A program made the translations under genes and the position numbers. A stretch of 64,000 nt of DNA from Deferribacter thermophilus (GTDB lineage Bacteria > Chrysiogenota > Deferribacteres > Deferribacterales > Deferribacteraceae). Within the stretch, counting starts at the first letter, position 1; each line of letters begins with the position of its first letter. The DNA is taken from the NCBI RefSeq assembly GCF_049472675.1, contig NZ_JAPNXM010000001.1, positions 62,001 through 126,000 of the forward strand. The letters run 5' to 3'. Positions 8,446-15,589 of this stretch are shown here, piece after piece. A model generated the notes under the pieces. It had not been told where the DNA came from, did no database searches, and saw nothing but the letters and a program-made list of their open reading frames with translations.

Positions 8446-10023
8446 ATGCAAAGTATGAAAGAATTTGAAAAACTTGGAGTTTCAAAAAGTATTATGGAAG
8501 CATTGAAGAAAAAGGGGTTTGAAGAACCAACGGATATTCAAAAATTGGTTATCCCAAAAATATTAAATAGTGACAAAGATATTGTCGCTCAAGCACAAAC
8601 AGGTACAGGCAAAACAGCTGCATTTGGTATCCCATTGATTGAGATGATTGATAGGAAAAAGAGTGGAGTAAAATGCCTTATTTTGACACCTACAAGAGAG
8701 CTTGCTAATCAGGTGGCAGAAGAGATTAACTCTTTAAAGGGTAGAAGGAAGCTTAAAATAGTTCCCGTTTATGGTGGTCAATCCATGGAGTTGCAGTTAA
8801 AAAGGCTTAAAGAGGGTGCAGATATCGTTGTAGGTACACCTGGCAGGATATTAGACCATCTAAAAAGGAAGAGTCTTGATATTTCAAAAATAGATTTTTT
8901 CATTCTTGATGAAGCAGATGAGATGCTAAATATGGGGTTTATTGATGATATAAAAACAATCTTTAGATATACCCCAGAAAATAGAAGGGTTTTACTTTTT
9001 TCTGCAACCATGCCAAGGGAAATTTTGAATCTTGCTAAAACCTTTATGAAAGATTACGAGTTGATAAAAGTTGATGCAAAACAGCTTACCACTTCATTGA
9101 CAGAGCAGATATATTTTGAGGTGAGAGAAGAGGACAAATTTGAGGCACTTTGTAGAATCAGAGATATGTATCCAGAATTTTACGGACTTATTTTTTGCAG
9201 GACAAAGGTGGATGTGGATACAGTTGCAAATAAGTTAATTGATAGAGGTTACAACGCAGAAGGTTTGCATGGTGATTTATCTCAGTATCAGAGAGAAAGA
9301 ATTTTACACAAGTTTAAAACAAAGCGGATTAATATGCTTGTTGCCACAGATGTAGCTGCAAGAGGTATAGATATTGACAATCTAACACATGTGATTAACT
9401 ACTCACTACCACAAAATCCAGAAAGCTATGTTCACAGGATTGGCAGGACTGGTAGAGCAGGTAAGAAAGGGATAGCAATAACCTTTGTGACACCATCAGA
9501 ATACAGGAATCTTTTGTATATTATGAGAATTTCCAATACTGAGATAAAAAAAGAGAAGCTACCAGGTGTTGAAGAGATAATCGAAAATAAAAAGAAGCAT
9601 ATCATTGATGATTTGAAAGCAGTTATTGAGAATAATGAACATAAAGATTATTTAGATTTTGCAAAAGAGTTGTTATCTGTTGGAAACCCTGAAGATATTG
9701 TAGCTGCGATGCTTAGATATCGATTTGCTGATGATTTAAGTAGCGAATCATATAGCGATATTGAAGAAGTTACAGTTAATAGAAAAGGGAAATCGAGATT
9801 GTTTGTTGCAAAAGGTAGAATGGATGGTATGAACGAAACAGATATCAAAAAGTTTATTGCTGATAAGTGCAAGGTTGATCCTAAAAAGATTAAAGATGTT
9901 AGAGTGTTTGAAAAATTCTCTTTTATTACTGTACCTTTTGAAGAAGCAGAGTATATATTGTCGGTGTTTAAGAAAAATAAAAGAGGTAGAAAACCTCTTG
10001 TAGAGATGGCCAAAGCTAAATGA
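8446..10023 (+). CDS. DEAD-box RNA helicase (CsdA/DbpA-like)
   Basis: ATP-dependent RNA helicase, probably in ribosome assembly or mRNA turnover. 525 residues: Q motif (FEEPTDIQ), motif I AQTGTGKT (about 50), motif Ia PTRELANQ, DEAD at 155, SAT at 186, and HRIGRTGRAG at 330. The C-terminal 80 residues (SRLFVAKGRMDGMNETDIKK onward) look like the DbpA-type RNA-binding domain that targets CsdA/DbpA proteins to structured RNA. I chose ATG 8446 because GAAGGAAGG lies 9 nt upstream; the frame stays open to 8356 but that extension would run through the palindromic repeat and has no Shine-Dalgarno. No operon partner is obvious. Confidence 0.94.
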   Translation: MQSMKEFEKLGVSKSIMEALKKKGFEEPTDIQKLVIPKILNSDKDIVAQAQTGTGKTAAFGIPLIEMIDRKKSGVKCLILTPTRELANQVAEEINSLKGRRKLKIVPVYGGQSMELQLKRLKEGADIVVGTPGRILDHLKRKSLDISKIDFFILDEADEMLNMGFIDDIKTIFRYTPENRRVLLFSATMPREILNLAKTFMKDYELIKVDAKQLTTSLTEQIYFEVREEDKFEALCRIRDMYPEFYGLIFCRTKVDVDTVANKLIDRGYNAEGLHGDLSQYQRERILHKFKTKRINMLVATDVAARGIDIDNLTHVINYSLPQNPESYVHRIGRTGRAGKKGIAITFVTPSEYRNLLYIMRISNTEIKKEKLPGVEEIIENKKKHIIDDLKAVIENNEHKDYLDFAKELLSVGNPEDIVAAMLRYRFADDLSSESYSDIEEVTVNRKGKSRLFVAKGRMDGMNETDIKKFIADKCKVDPKKIKDVRVFEKFSFITVPFEEAEYILSVFKKNKRGRKPLVEMAKAK

Positions 10024-10092
10024 AATTAAATTTTGATTTGAAAAAACATATTAATATAGTATTATATAATTACGAATAAGTAGGGGTTTGAA

Positions 10093-10623
10093 ATGAGTAG
10101 TGAAAAAACTAAAAATAACAATATTCAAAATGAAAATATGAGAGTACCTACTGAAATTCAAACTTTGATAGCGGGTATCTTCCCCAATACCAAGTATTTT
10201 GATGCTAAATTTGATTATCTACAAGTACAAATTGATGAGTTAAGAAGAAATCAGGAAGATTTCAAAGAGCACTTAAAAGACTTTAAAAAAGATGTTGATT
10301 ATAGGTTTGGACAAATTGATAGAAGATTTGAGGAAGTTTACAAAAGGTTTGAACAAATCGACAAAAGGTTTGAACAAGTCGATAAAAAGTTTGATAAAGT
10401 TGACCAGCGTTTTAGTGAGTTAAAGGCTGATATTGACAAGCGGTTTGAACAGGTCGACAAGCGATTTGAGCAAATTATAGCTTCTATTGAGAAATTGTCT
10501 GATAAACTTGATAGTAGAGAAACTGAACAAAGAAATTTTACAATTAGGATGTTTTCAATATCCATAGCAATTTCAATCTTAGGAGCTTTGGGCGCTTTTT
10601 TGAAATTGATTGGAGTTTTTTAA
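10093..10623 (+). CDS. Heptad-repeat coiled-coil protein with C-terminal membrane anchor
   Basis: I do not recognise a characterised family. The 176-residue protein has three parts: a polar N-terminal 65 residues, a run of 7-residue units at 71-130 of the form RFEQVDK, and a single hydrophobic segment at about 152-174 (FSISIAISILGALGAFLKLI) ending at the C terminus. Seven units are heptads (RFGQIDR, RFEEVYK, RFEQIDK, RFEQVDK, KFDKVDQ, RFEQVDK, RFEQIIA) and one is an 11-residue unit (RFSELKADIDK), the usual way a coiled coil takes a stutter. This predicts a long parallel coil tethered to the membrane by its tail. Similar layouts occur in Borrelia Bdr-type proteins. It stands alone, with copy C of the repeat downstream. 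Confidence 0.8.
   Translation: MSSEKTKNNNIQNENMRVPTEIQTLIAGIFPNTKYFDAKFDYLQVQIDELRRNQEDFKEHLKDFKKDVDYRFGQIDRRFEEVYKRFEQIDKRFEQVDKKFDKVDQRFSELKADIDKRFEQVDKRFEQIIASIEKLSDKLDSRETEQRNFTIRMFSISIAISILGALGAFLKLIGVF
10303..10482 (+). repeat. Degenerate 21-bp coding tandem repeat (heptads)
   Basis: DNA trace of the heptads in the coiled-coil gene. Units begin with AGGTTTGAACAAATCGACAA or close variants and stay in frame; one unit is 33 bp instead of 21. Codon choices differ between units (AAATCGACAA, AAGTCGATAA, CAGGTCGACAA), so this is an old coding repeat under protein selection rather than a fresh duplication. Confidence 0.8.
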
Positions 10624-10683
10624 TAGTTTTATAGGTTGAGAATGCTGAACATAGTTTAATCTTTGGAAGTTGATATAATGTTG

Positions 10684-10755
10684 AGTTTGCTTCGCTAACG
10701 CTTGCAAAGATAGCTACGGTGGTCATTGCGAGGAGCTTTTGCTCCGAAGCAATCT
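10684..10755. repeat. 72-bp imperfect palindromic repeat, copy C
   Basis: Third copy, again exactly 72 bp. The left end AGTTTGCTTCGCTAACGCTTGCAA is more decayed; the right end GGTCATTGCGAGGAGCTTTTGCTCCGAAGCAATCT is well kept, with its own short hairpin GGAGCTTTTGCTCC. The flanking TTTTGAGATTGCTTCGGA (reverse strand) is shared with the left edge of copy B, so the true element extends a little beyond 72 bp. It lies between the converging coiled-coil and flagellin genes, where it could double as a terminator. Confidence 0.82.
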
Positions 10756-10776
10756 CAAAATTTTGTGCGACATCAT

Positions 10777-12162
10777 CTATTTATTTGTGTTTATTCCAAG
10801 CAGGTTTATCACAGATGATATCAGCTCGTTTCTTTTTGTAAGCATTAAAGTAGATGTTTGCAGTTGAAGCTGCTGGGTGGTGAGTTTTGCCATTTCTTCA
10901 GCAATATCAGTGTCCATAATATTTGAGTAAGAGCTTGATAGATTTAAGTTGTAGTTTGTTATTTGGTCAATCTGGTAATTCAGTGTGTTTTCCATACTAC
11001 CTATTCTTGAAGCTTCACTGGTCACTCTTGAAATAATATTATCTATCAATGACAAAGCCTTAGTCCTTCCATTTGAAGTTGATAAGTCTATGGCATAATC
11101 GCCATTTACATCTTTTAATCCAAGTGATTCTGGAGTTAGATCTTTGATATAAACATCTAATTGTGTCCCACCTTCTATATCAAGAGGGATACTGACAGTT
11201 TTATCAGTAATTGATATGGTTGCATTTGGTACATTTGCATTATCAGCTACTTTTATCACCAAATTATCATAGACATCAGTAAACTCACCTGTTTGAGATG
11301 TGTATGTTGTTCCATTGTAAGTTAATGATGCATCGTTACCAGCATCTGTTTCTGTTGCTCCTTGAGACGATATAAAATTTCCTGACAAATCACTTAAGCT
11401 TATTCTTCCAGCAACCCCCTTTTCCAATGATGTTATTTGTAAATAAGTATCTGTACCTGAAGTGACAACTTCTGCTTTTGCCACATCATTATAGCTATTA
11501 ATCCTGTTTGCAATATCTTCTAAAGTGTCAGAAGCACTCCAGTTAATTGAAATAGCATTATCATTTCCTTGAATAACAAAAGTTCCTTCAGAAGTTAATG
11601 TTGAAGGATCGTATGGCCCTATTTGGTAGGTATTATAAGTGGCTCCAGTTATGTTTGTAAGTTCCAATGTTGTTGTATTTAATCTGTCAAGTGCGTAAGC
11701 ATTTACATCAGCAGAGCTTGTGGTAATTGTGGCAAGATAATCGCCGTTTAACAATTTTTTCGTATTAAATTCAATGGATGTTGTGATGTTATCTATTTCA
11801 TCAATTAAGTCATTTACTTCATTTTGAATGAGATTTATATCAGAGCTTGTAAGTGTTCCATTCCCAGCTGCAAAAATTTTTTCCCTTATAGAGTTTAAAA
11901 TATCGAGTAACCCTGATGAGCCGCTAATTGAGTAATCAGCTGTTTGAAAAAGGGAGATAGCATCCTGCAAATTTTGCATTAGTCTTTTGTGAGACTCAAT
12001 AGCAGATTTTAGTTTTGCAGCAATACCTATTTCAGCTGGAGAATCTTTGGCACTGTTTAACCTTTTCCCTGTGGATAATCTTTCTATCGAACTGTTTATT
12101 GAATTTGTTGATTGATTGATACTATTTAAGATATTCCCTGCAGGGACAAAATTTATCTTCAT
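10777..12162 (-). CDS. fliC: Flagellin
   Basis: Structural protein of the flagellar filament, exported by the flagellar type III system. 461 residues: a conserved N-terminal D0/D1 helical part (SIERLSTGKRLNSAKDSPAE, residues about 20-45), a variable central part of about 250 residues containing a flagellin_IN-like block (SINWSASDTLEDIANRINSY), and a C-terminal D1/D0 part with LTTQQLQLQTSTLMLTKRN. I chose ATG 12162, with GAGG 8 nt upstream, over ATG 12204, which lies only about 7 nt after the predicted transcription start. It sits alone, with no hook, cap or chaperone gene nearby, and has its own sigma-28 promoter. The N terminus (MKINFVPAGNIL) is divergent from the usual RINTN opening, so it may be a secondary flagellin. 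Confidence 0.9.
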   Translation of the reverse strand: MKINFVPAGNILNSINQSTNSINSSIERLSTGKRLNSAKDSPAEIGIAAKLKSAIESHKRLMQNLQDAISLFQTADYSISGSSGLLDILNSIREKIFAAGNGTLTSSDINLIQNEVNDLIDEIDNITTSIEFNTKKLLNGDYLATITTSSADVNAYALDRLNTTTLELTNITGATYNTYQIGPYDPSTLTSEGTFVIQGNDNAISINWSASDTLEDIANRINSYNDVAKAEVVTSGTDTYLQITSLEKGVAGRISLSDLSGNFISSQGATETDAGNDASLTYNGTTYTSQTGEFTDVYDNLVIKVADNANVPNATISITDKTVSIPLDIEGGTQLDVYIKDLTPESLGLKDVNGDYAIDLSTSNGRTKALSLIDNIISRVTSEASRIGSMENTLNYQIDQITNYNLNLSSSYSNIMDTDIAEEMAKLTTQQLQLQTSTLMLTKRNELISSVINLLGINTNK

Positions 12163-12217
12163 GGACACAACCTCATGGTCACATCCATGTAAAATTTTTC
12201 GCATCCCTGCATTTATA

Positions 12218-12244
12218 CTATCGACATACCTTAAAAATACTTTA
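12218..12244 (-). promoter_or_regulatory. Sigma-28 (FliA) promoter of flagellin
   Basis: Read on the minus strand: TAAAGTAT (12244-12237), an 11-nt spacer, then GTCGATAG (12225-12218). The sigma-28 consensus is TAAAGTTT-N11-GCCGATAA, so 13 of 16 positions match at the exact spacing. It predicts a transcript start near 12211, about 50 nt before the chosen flagellin ATG. This implies flagellin expression late in the flagellar cascade. Confidence 0.85.
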
Positions 12245-12318
12245 ATATTTTTTATAAAACTATTTGCTTTTTTACCAATCTAATATTAGTAATTAAATGC
12301 TAATAATAAGGGGGTAGT

Positions 12319-13929
12319 ATGTTGAAGAAGCTGTTTATTATAGTCTTTCTCTTTTTTCCATTACTGAGTTTTGCAAGGTTTGAGAAACTTGTAAATGAAA
12401 TAGATGATTTTTTTGCACCCAAAAAAGGGTATGTTGTAGCTGTCGAAGGTGATACTGTTTATACTGACCTTTCAATAAAAGATGGAGTCACAAAAGGGTT
12501 AGTGTTAAATGTATATAGAGAGGGTGAAAAGATTGTTCATCCAATCACTGGTGATATTTTGGGAGTCAAGCGTTCATTTTTGGGTAAAATAAAAATAATA
12601 GATGTGTTCGAAAAGTATTCAATCGCATCTATATTTGATAAAAAAGAAGATTTCAAGAAAGGTGATATTGTAATTAGTGAAACTCCAGTAAAAGTTAAAG
12701 TACATTATGAAAATTTTAATAAAAGGCTAGAGTTATTAATTAGACAAGATTTAGCTGATGCAAAAAATTTTATTATTTCAGATAGCGGAAATTATATCCT
12801 TAATTTAGTACAAGATGATAAAGGTGGGATTGAATATACCATATTTTATAACGACAGATTAATAGAAAAAAAATATTTTGCAGATATCAACACTACTTAT
12901 TTGACAAAAAGTAAACCATCTTTAATGACTGCAGATATATTAAGAAGTAAGCCCATCGATAAAGAGTTAAGAGTTATTAGTGTAGGTCATATATTTAATG
13001 ATGATTTTGAGTATATTGTAACTGCTGATGAAGACACAGTGTATATTTACAAATTTACTGGTGAAGATTTTGAATATGTATCAAAGATTGATGGTGATTT
13101 TGATGAAATATTAAGTGTTGAAACTATTGATTTAAACGGAAATGGGATTGATGAGATTTTTATTACAAACTTGGATAATGGGAGAAATTTAAAGTCAGTA
13201 ATTTATGAGTTTGATGGTAAAAAGGTTAAGTTATTAAAGAAGAGTATCCCGTTTATTTTTAGAACTATAATGGTAAATGGACAAAAAAAATTAGTTTGTC
13301 AAAGAATATCAAGAGAAGGTGAATACTTAGGTAAAATCCACTTTTATGTATATAAGTCAGATTATATGAGAGGGGACGCTATTGAAGGAACTAATGGTAT
13401 AGGGATATTTGGTTTTGGCTATGGTGATATAAATAAGGATGGTAAAAATGAAATATTATATGTTGATAGTGATAATAGATTGAGAATATTGTCAAATGGG
13501 AAAGAAATATATAAAAGTATTGAATATTTTGCTGATACTCCATATTATTTCATGTTAGAAGAAGTTAAGAAAGCTTCAGTTGATGAAGATAAGCATGATG
13601 AGAATCCGTTTGAAGTTATGACTCATAAAAGATTTTTAAAGGGTAGAGTATATATCTACAATGATGGGAAAATATATATTGTTAAAAATGAACCTGTTTC
13701 GAGAATGCTACCTAATTTAAATAAATATAGAAATTCTACTTTTGCAGGATATAAATGGCAAGCTAAAATGTTGAGAAAGATTTGGGAATCTGAAGTGTTA
13801 AATCCAGTTATAGTGGATTATTATGGTGAAGAGAAATATGGTAAAAATTATGTGATTCTGCTTAGGAACTATGATAGTGGACTTTTTAAAGGTAAAAAGA
13901 GTGAGTTTATATACCTTGAAGTTAAATAA
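12319..13929 (+). CDS. Secreted FG-GAP/VCBS-like repeat protein with FlgT-C-like N-terminal domain
   Basis: 536-residue exported protein of unknown function. Signal peptide at 1-19 (KLFIIVFLFFPLLSFA, cleavage after SFA). Residues about 38-125 (GYVVAVEGDTVYTDLSIKDG ... HPITGDILG) resemble the C-terminal domain of the flagellar protein FlgT and related envelope proteins. The rest holds beta-propeller-type repeats with calcium-binding loops: DLNGNGIDEIF (about 270) and DINKDGKNEILYVD (about 373). A strong Shine-Dalgarno (AAGGGGG) precedes ATG 12319. It is divergent from flagellin, so a flagellar or surface role is suggested only by position and the weak FlgT likeness. Confidence 0.65.
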   Translation: MLKKLFIIVFLFFPLLSFARFEKLVNEIDDFFAPKKGYVVAVEGDTVYTDLSIKDGVTKGLVLNVYREGEKIVHPITGDILGVKRSFLGKIKIIDVFEKYSIASIFDKKEDFKKGDIVISETPVKVKVHYENFNKRLELLIRQDLADAKNFIISDSGNYILNLVQDDKGGIEYTIFYNDRLIEKKYFADINTTYLTKSKPSLMTADILRSKPIDKELRVISVGHIFNDDFEYIVTADEDTVYIYKFTGEDFEYVSKIDGDFDEILSVETIDLNGNGIDEIFITNLDNGRNLKSVIYEFDGKKVKLLKKSIPFIFRTIMVNGQKKLVCQRISREGEYLGKIHFYVYKSDYMRGDAIEGTNGIGIFGFGYGDINKDGKNEILYVDSDNRLRILSNGKEIYKSIEYFADTPYYFMLEEVKKASVDEDKHDENPFEVMTHKRFLKGRVYIYNDGKIYIVKNEPVSRMLPNLNKYRNSTFAGYKWQAKMLRKIWESEVLNPVIVDYYGEEKYGKNYVILLRNYDSGLFKGKKSEFIYLEVK

Positions 13930-13947
13930 AAAATTTAGCTCTTTTTG

Positions 13948-13978
13948 TTGACAGAAAAAAAACATTGTGTTAGATAAT
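13948..13978 (+). promoter_or_regulatory. Sigma-70 promoter for the porin gene
   Basis: A perfect -35 TTGACA (13948-13953) is followed 17-19 nt later by TAGATAAT (13971-13978), whose last six bases GATAAT match the -10 consensus at five positions. A start near 13985 would give the porin mRNA an untranslated leader of about 125 nt. That leader contains an in-frame mini-ORF from ATG 14001 or 14013 to TAG 14036 encoding a very basic peptide (ending KRKRKN). Confidence 0.6.
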
Positions 13979-14109
13979 AATTGTATGATATTAATTAATA
14001 ATGAAAGGAGGGATGAAAAGAAAAAGGAAGAATTAGCGTTTTTAAAACAGATGTTTTGGATAAGGCAATAATAGCAAGAAAAAAATAAAAACCTACAGGA
14101 GGAAGAAGT

Positions 14110-15339
14110 ATGAAGAAGTTATTAGTTATTTTAGCGTTGTTAGCGTTTGCTGCAACTTCTTTTGCAGTTGAGCTTAAGCTCAGTGGTGATTTTTATGTGA
14201 GAGGTAGTTATATCAGTATTGATACTGATGAAACAAATGGTGTCGATGAAAAGTATTCTTATTATGACCAAGATATGAATCTCTGGGCAAAACTTGTTGT
14301 TGATGAAAATACTTGGGTTACTACAAGATTTGCTATTCATGATGAAAATTGGAAAGATGACAGTGAGGATGAGGCAGATGATGATTTTACTGCTGAAAGA
14401 GTTTGGATGACTCATAAATTTTCTACAGGCACTACACTTGATGCTGGTCTTATGACTGGTGCTGGTTGGGGTACTGCTTTCGGTAATGACACTGGTGGAA
14501 AATATAGGATTAAATTTACACAGGCTTTACCTTACGGCTCTTTAGTGGCTTTTGTCCAGAAAAATACTGAAAAAGGTGCTGAATTAAAATACAAAGATGC
14601 TGAAAAAGATGACAGCGATACTTATGGACTTGGTGCTAACATTAAAGCAGGCGATTTTAAAATTATGCCACTTGTAACATATATGAATAATAGTGCTAAA
14701 TATCTAGACAATGGCACAGATGCACAGAAGACTTGGAGAGCTGACGTAGCTTTTACTGGTAAAGTGGGTATGGTTGGATTTGAAGGTGAATTTAGCTACG
14801 TAACTATGAATGATGATGATAACAGTTCTCTTGATTTTGATGTGTATGGTGTTTACTTAAATGGTTATGCTATGGTTGATAAGGTAAAAGTGGGTGCTAT
14901 TGTTGCTTACGGTAGCTATGATAAAGACGCTAAAAAGGGTTATGACTTTGAGGACGATTTTGACTCTACTTTAGTGCTTGGTGACTGGCTACAGTTAGGT
15001 GATGATTATGCATATGGTTACGGTACAAAAGGTGAATCTGACCTCGTTGGTATGACTTTACTTCAGTTATATGCTAAAACTAATGTTACAGACAAATTGT
15101 CAGTTAATGCTTCATTATCATATGTTTTTTCAAATCAAGAAGATAATGAGTATGAAGATGTTAAAGCATATGAAGTAGATCTTGGTGCATCATATGCAAT
15201 TACAAAAAATCTTACTTATAGCTTAGCTTTTGGATATGCTCAAGTTAAAGATATAATAGAAAATAATGGACTAACGGATGAGGATAAGTTTGATTTGAAA
15301 GCAATCAGAGCTTATCATAAAATTGCTTTGACATTCTAA
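14110..15339 (+). CDS. Outer-membrane porin (beta-barrel)
   Basis: Likely general or anion/cation diffusion channel in the outer membrane. Signal peptide at 1-19 (LLVILALLAFAATSFA), mature start VELKLSGDFYVRGSY. The remaining 390 residues show alternating hydrophobic/polar strands, acidic surface loops rich in D/E, and a terminal F preceded by aromatic/hydrophobic alternation (YHKIALTF), the signal read by the Bam machinery. Length 409 fits a 16-strand porin. A strong Shine-Dalgarno (AGGAGGAAG) precedes the ATG, and promoter and terminator flank it, so it is monocistronic and probably highly expressed. Substrate specificity cannot be told. Confidence 0.85.
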   Translation: MKKLLVILALLAFAATSFAVELKLSGDFYVRGSYISIDTDETNGVDEKYSYYDQDMNLWAKLVVDENTWVTTRFAIHDENWKDDSEDEADDDFTAERVWMTHKFSTGTTLDAGLMTGAGWGTAFGNDTGGKYRIKFTQALPYGSLVAFVQKNTEKGAELKYKDAEKDDSDTYGLGANIKAGDFKIMPLVTYMNNSAKYLDNGTDAQKTWRADVAFTGKVGMVGFEGEFSYVTMNDDDNSSLDFDVYGVYLNGYAMVDKVKVGAIVAYGSYDKDAKKGYDFEDDFDSTLVLGDWLQLGDDYAYGYGTKGESDLVGMTLLQLYAKTNVTDKLSVNASLSYVFSNQEDNEYEDVKAYEVDLGASYAITKNLTYSLAFGYAQVKDIIENNGLTDEDKFDLKAIRAYHKIALTF

Positions 15340-15354
15340 TTAAACTATTTAAAT

Positions 15355-15380
15355 GCCCGCTATTAGGCGGGCTTTTTTTT
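15355..15380 (+). terminator. Rho-independent terminator of the porin gene
   Basis: Stem GCCCGC (15355-15360), loop TATTAG, stem GCGGGC (15367-15372), followed by eight T residues (15373-15380). It is the only GC-rich segment in a very AT-rich gap. Confidence 0.93.
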
Positions 15381-15589
15381 ATTTGTATTTATTTATCGTT
15401 TATTCAATTTTACTTATTAATCAATTATATTGTTAATTTTATTATCTAAAAGTTAAAAAAGAAGCTCAAAAGCTTATCTAATAATTATTTTAATAAATTG
15501 ATGAAACTATATAAAATTGTTGAAAGTATTTTAAAAAAAATATTAATAAATAATCATTAATGATAATTTACTAGTAATCGTATAATAAT
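15381..15589. other. AT-rich intergenic gap with a 24-bp near-perfect palindrome
   Basis: About 210 nt between converging genes with no supportable ORF. At 15547-15570 there is a palindrome of 11 matched pairs out of 12 around the core ATCATTAATGAT (15553-15564). Read on the minus strand it is followed by a T-rich run (15541 down to 15533), so it may be a weak terminator for the sensor gene that ends at 15590. A Fur-like operator is the alternative, but no promoter lies beside it. Confidence 0.4.

Noticed and set aside
10303..10482. CRISPR array or mobile tandem repeat
   Set aside because: The 21-bp periodicity is in frame and encodes heptads; there are no constant-length spacers.
12163..12204. 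Upstream ATG of flagellin
   Set aside because: It lies about 7 nt after the predicted sigma-28 start, and the D0 helix starts at ATG 12162 with its own GAGG site.
14140..14415. Antisense open frame inside the porin gene
   Set aside because: It is a frame shadow of the porin coding sequence, with no ribosome-binding site or recognisable protein.
15547..15570. Fur box
   Set aside because: The palindrome is good but lies between converging gene ends with no promoter; a weak AT-rich terminator is more likely.
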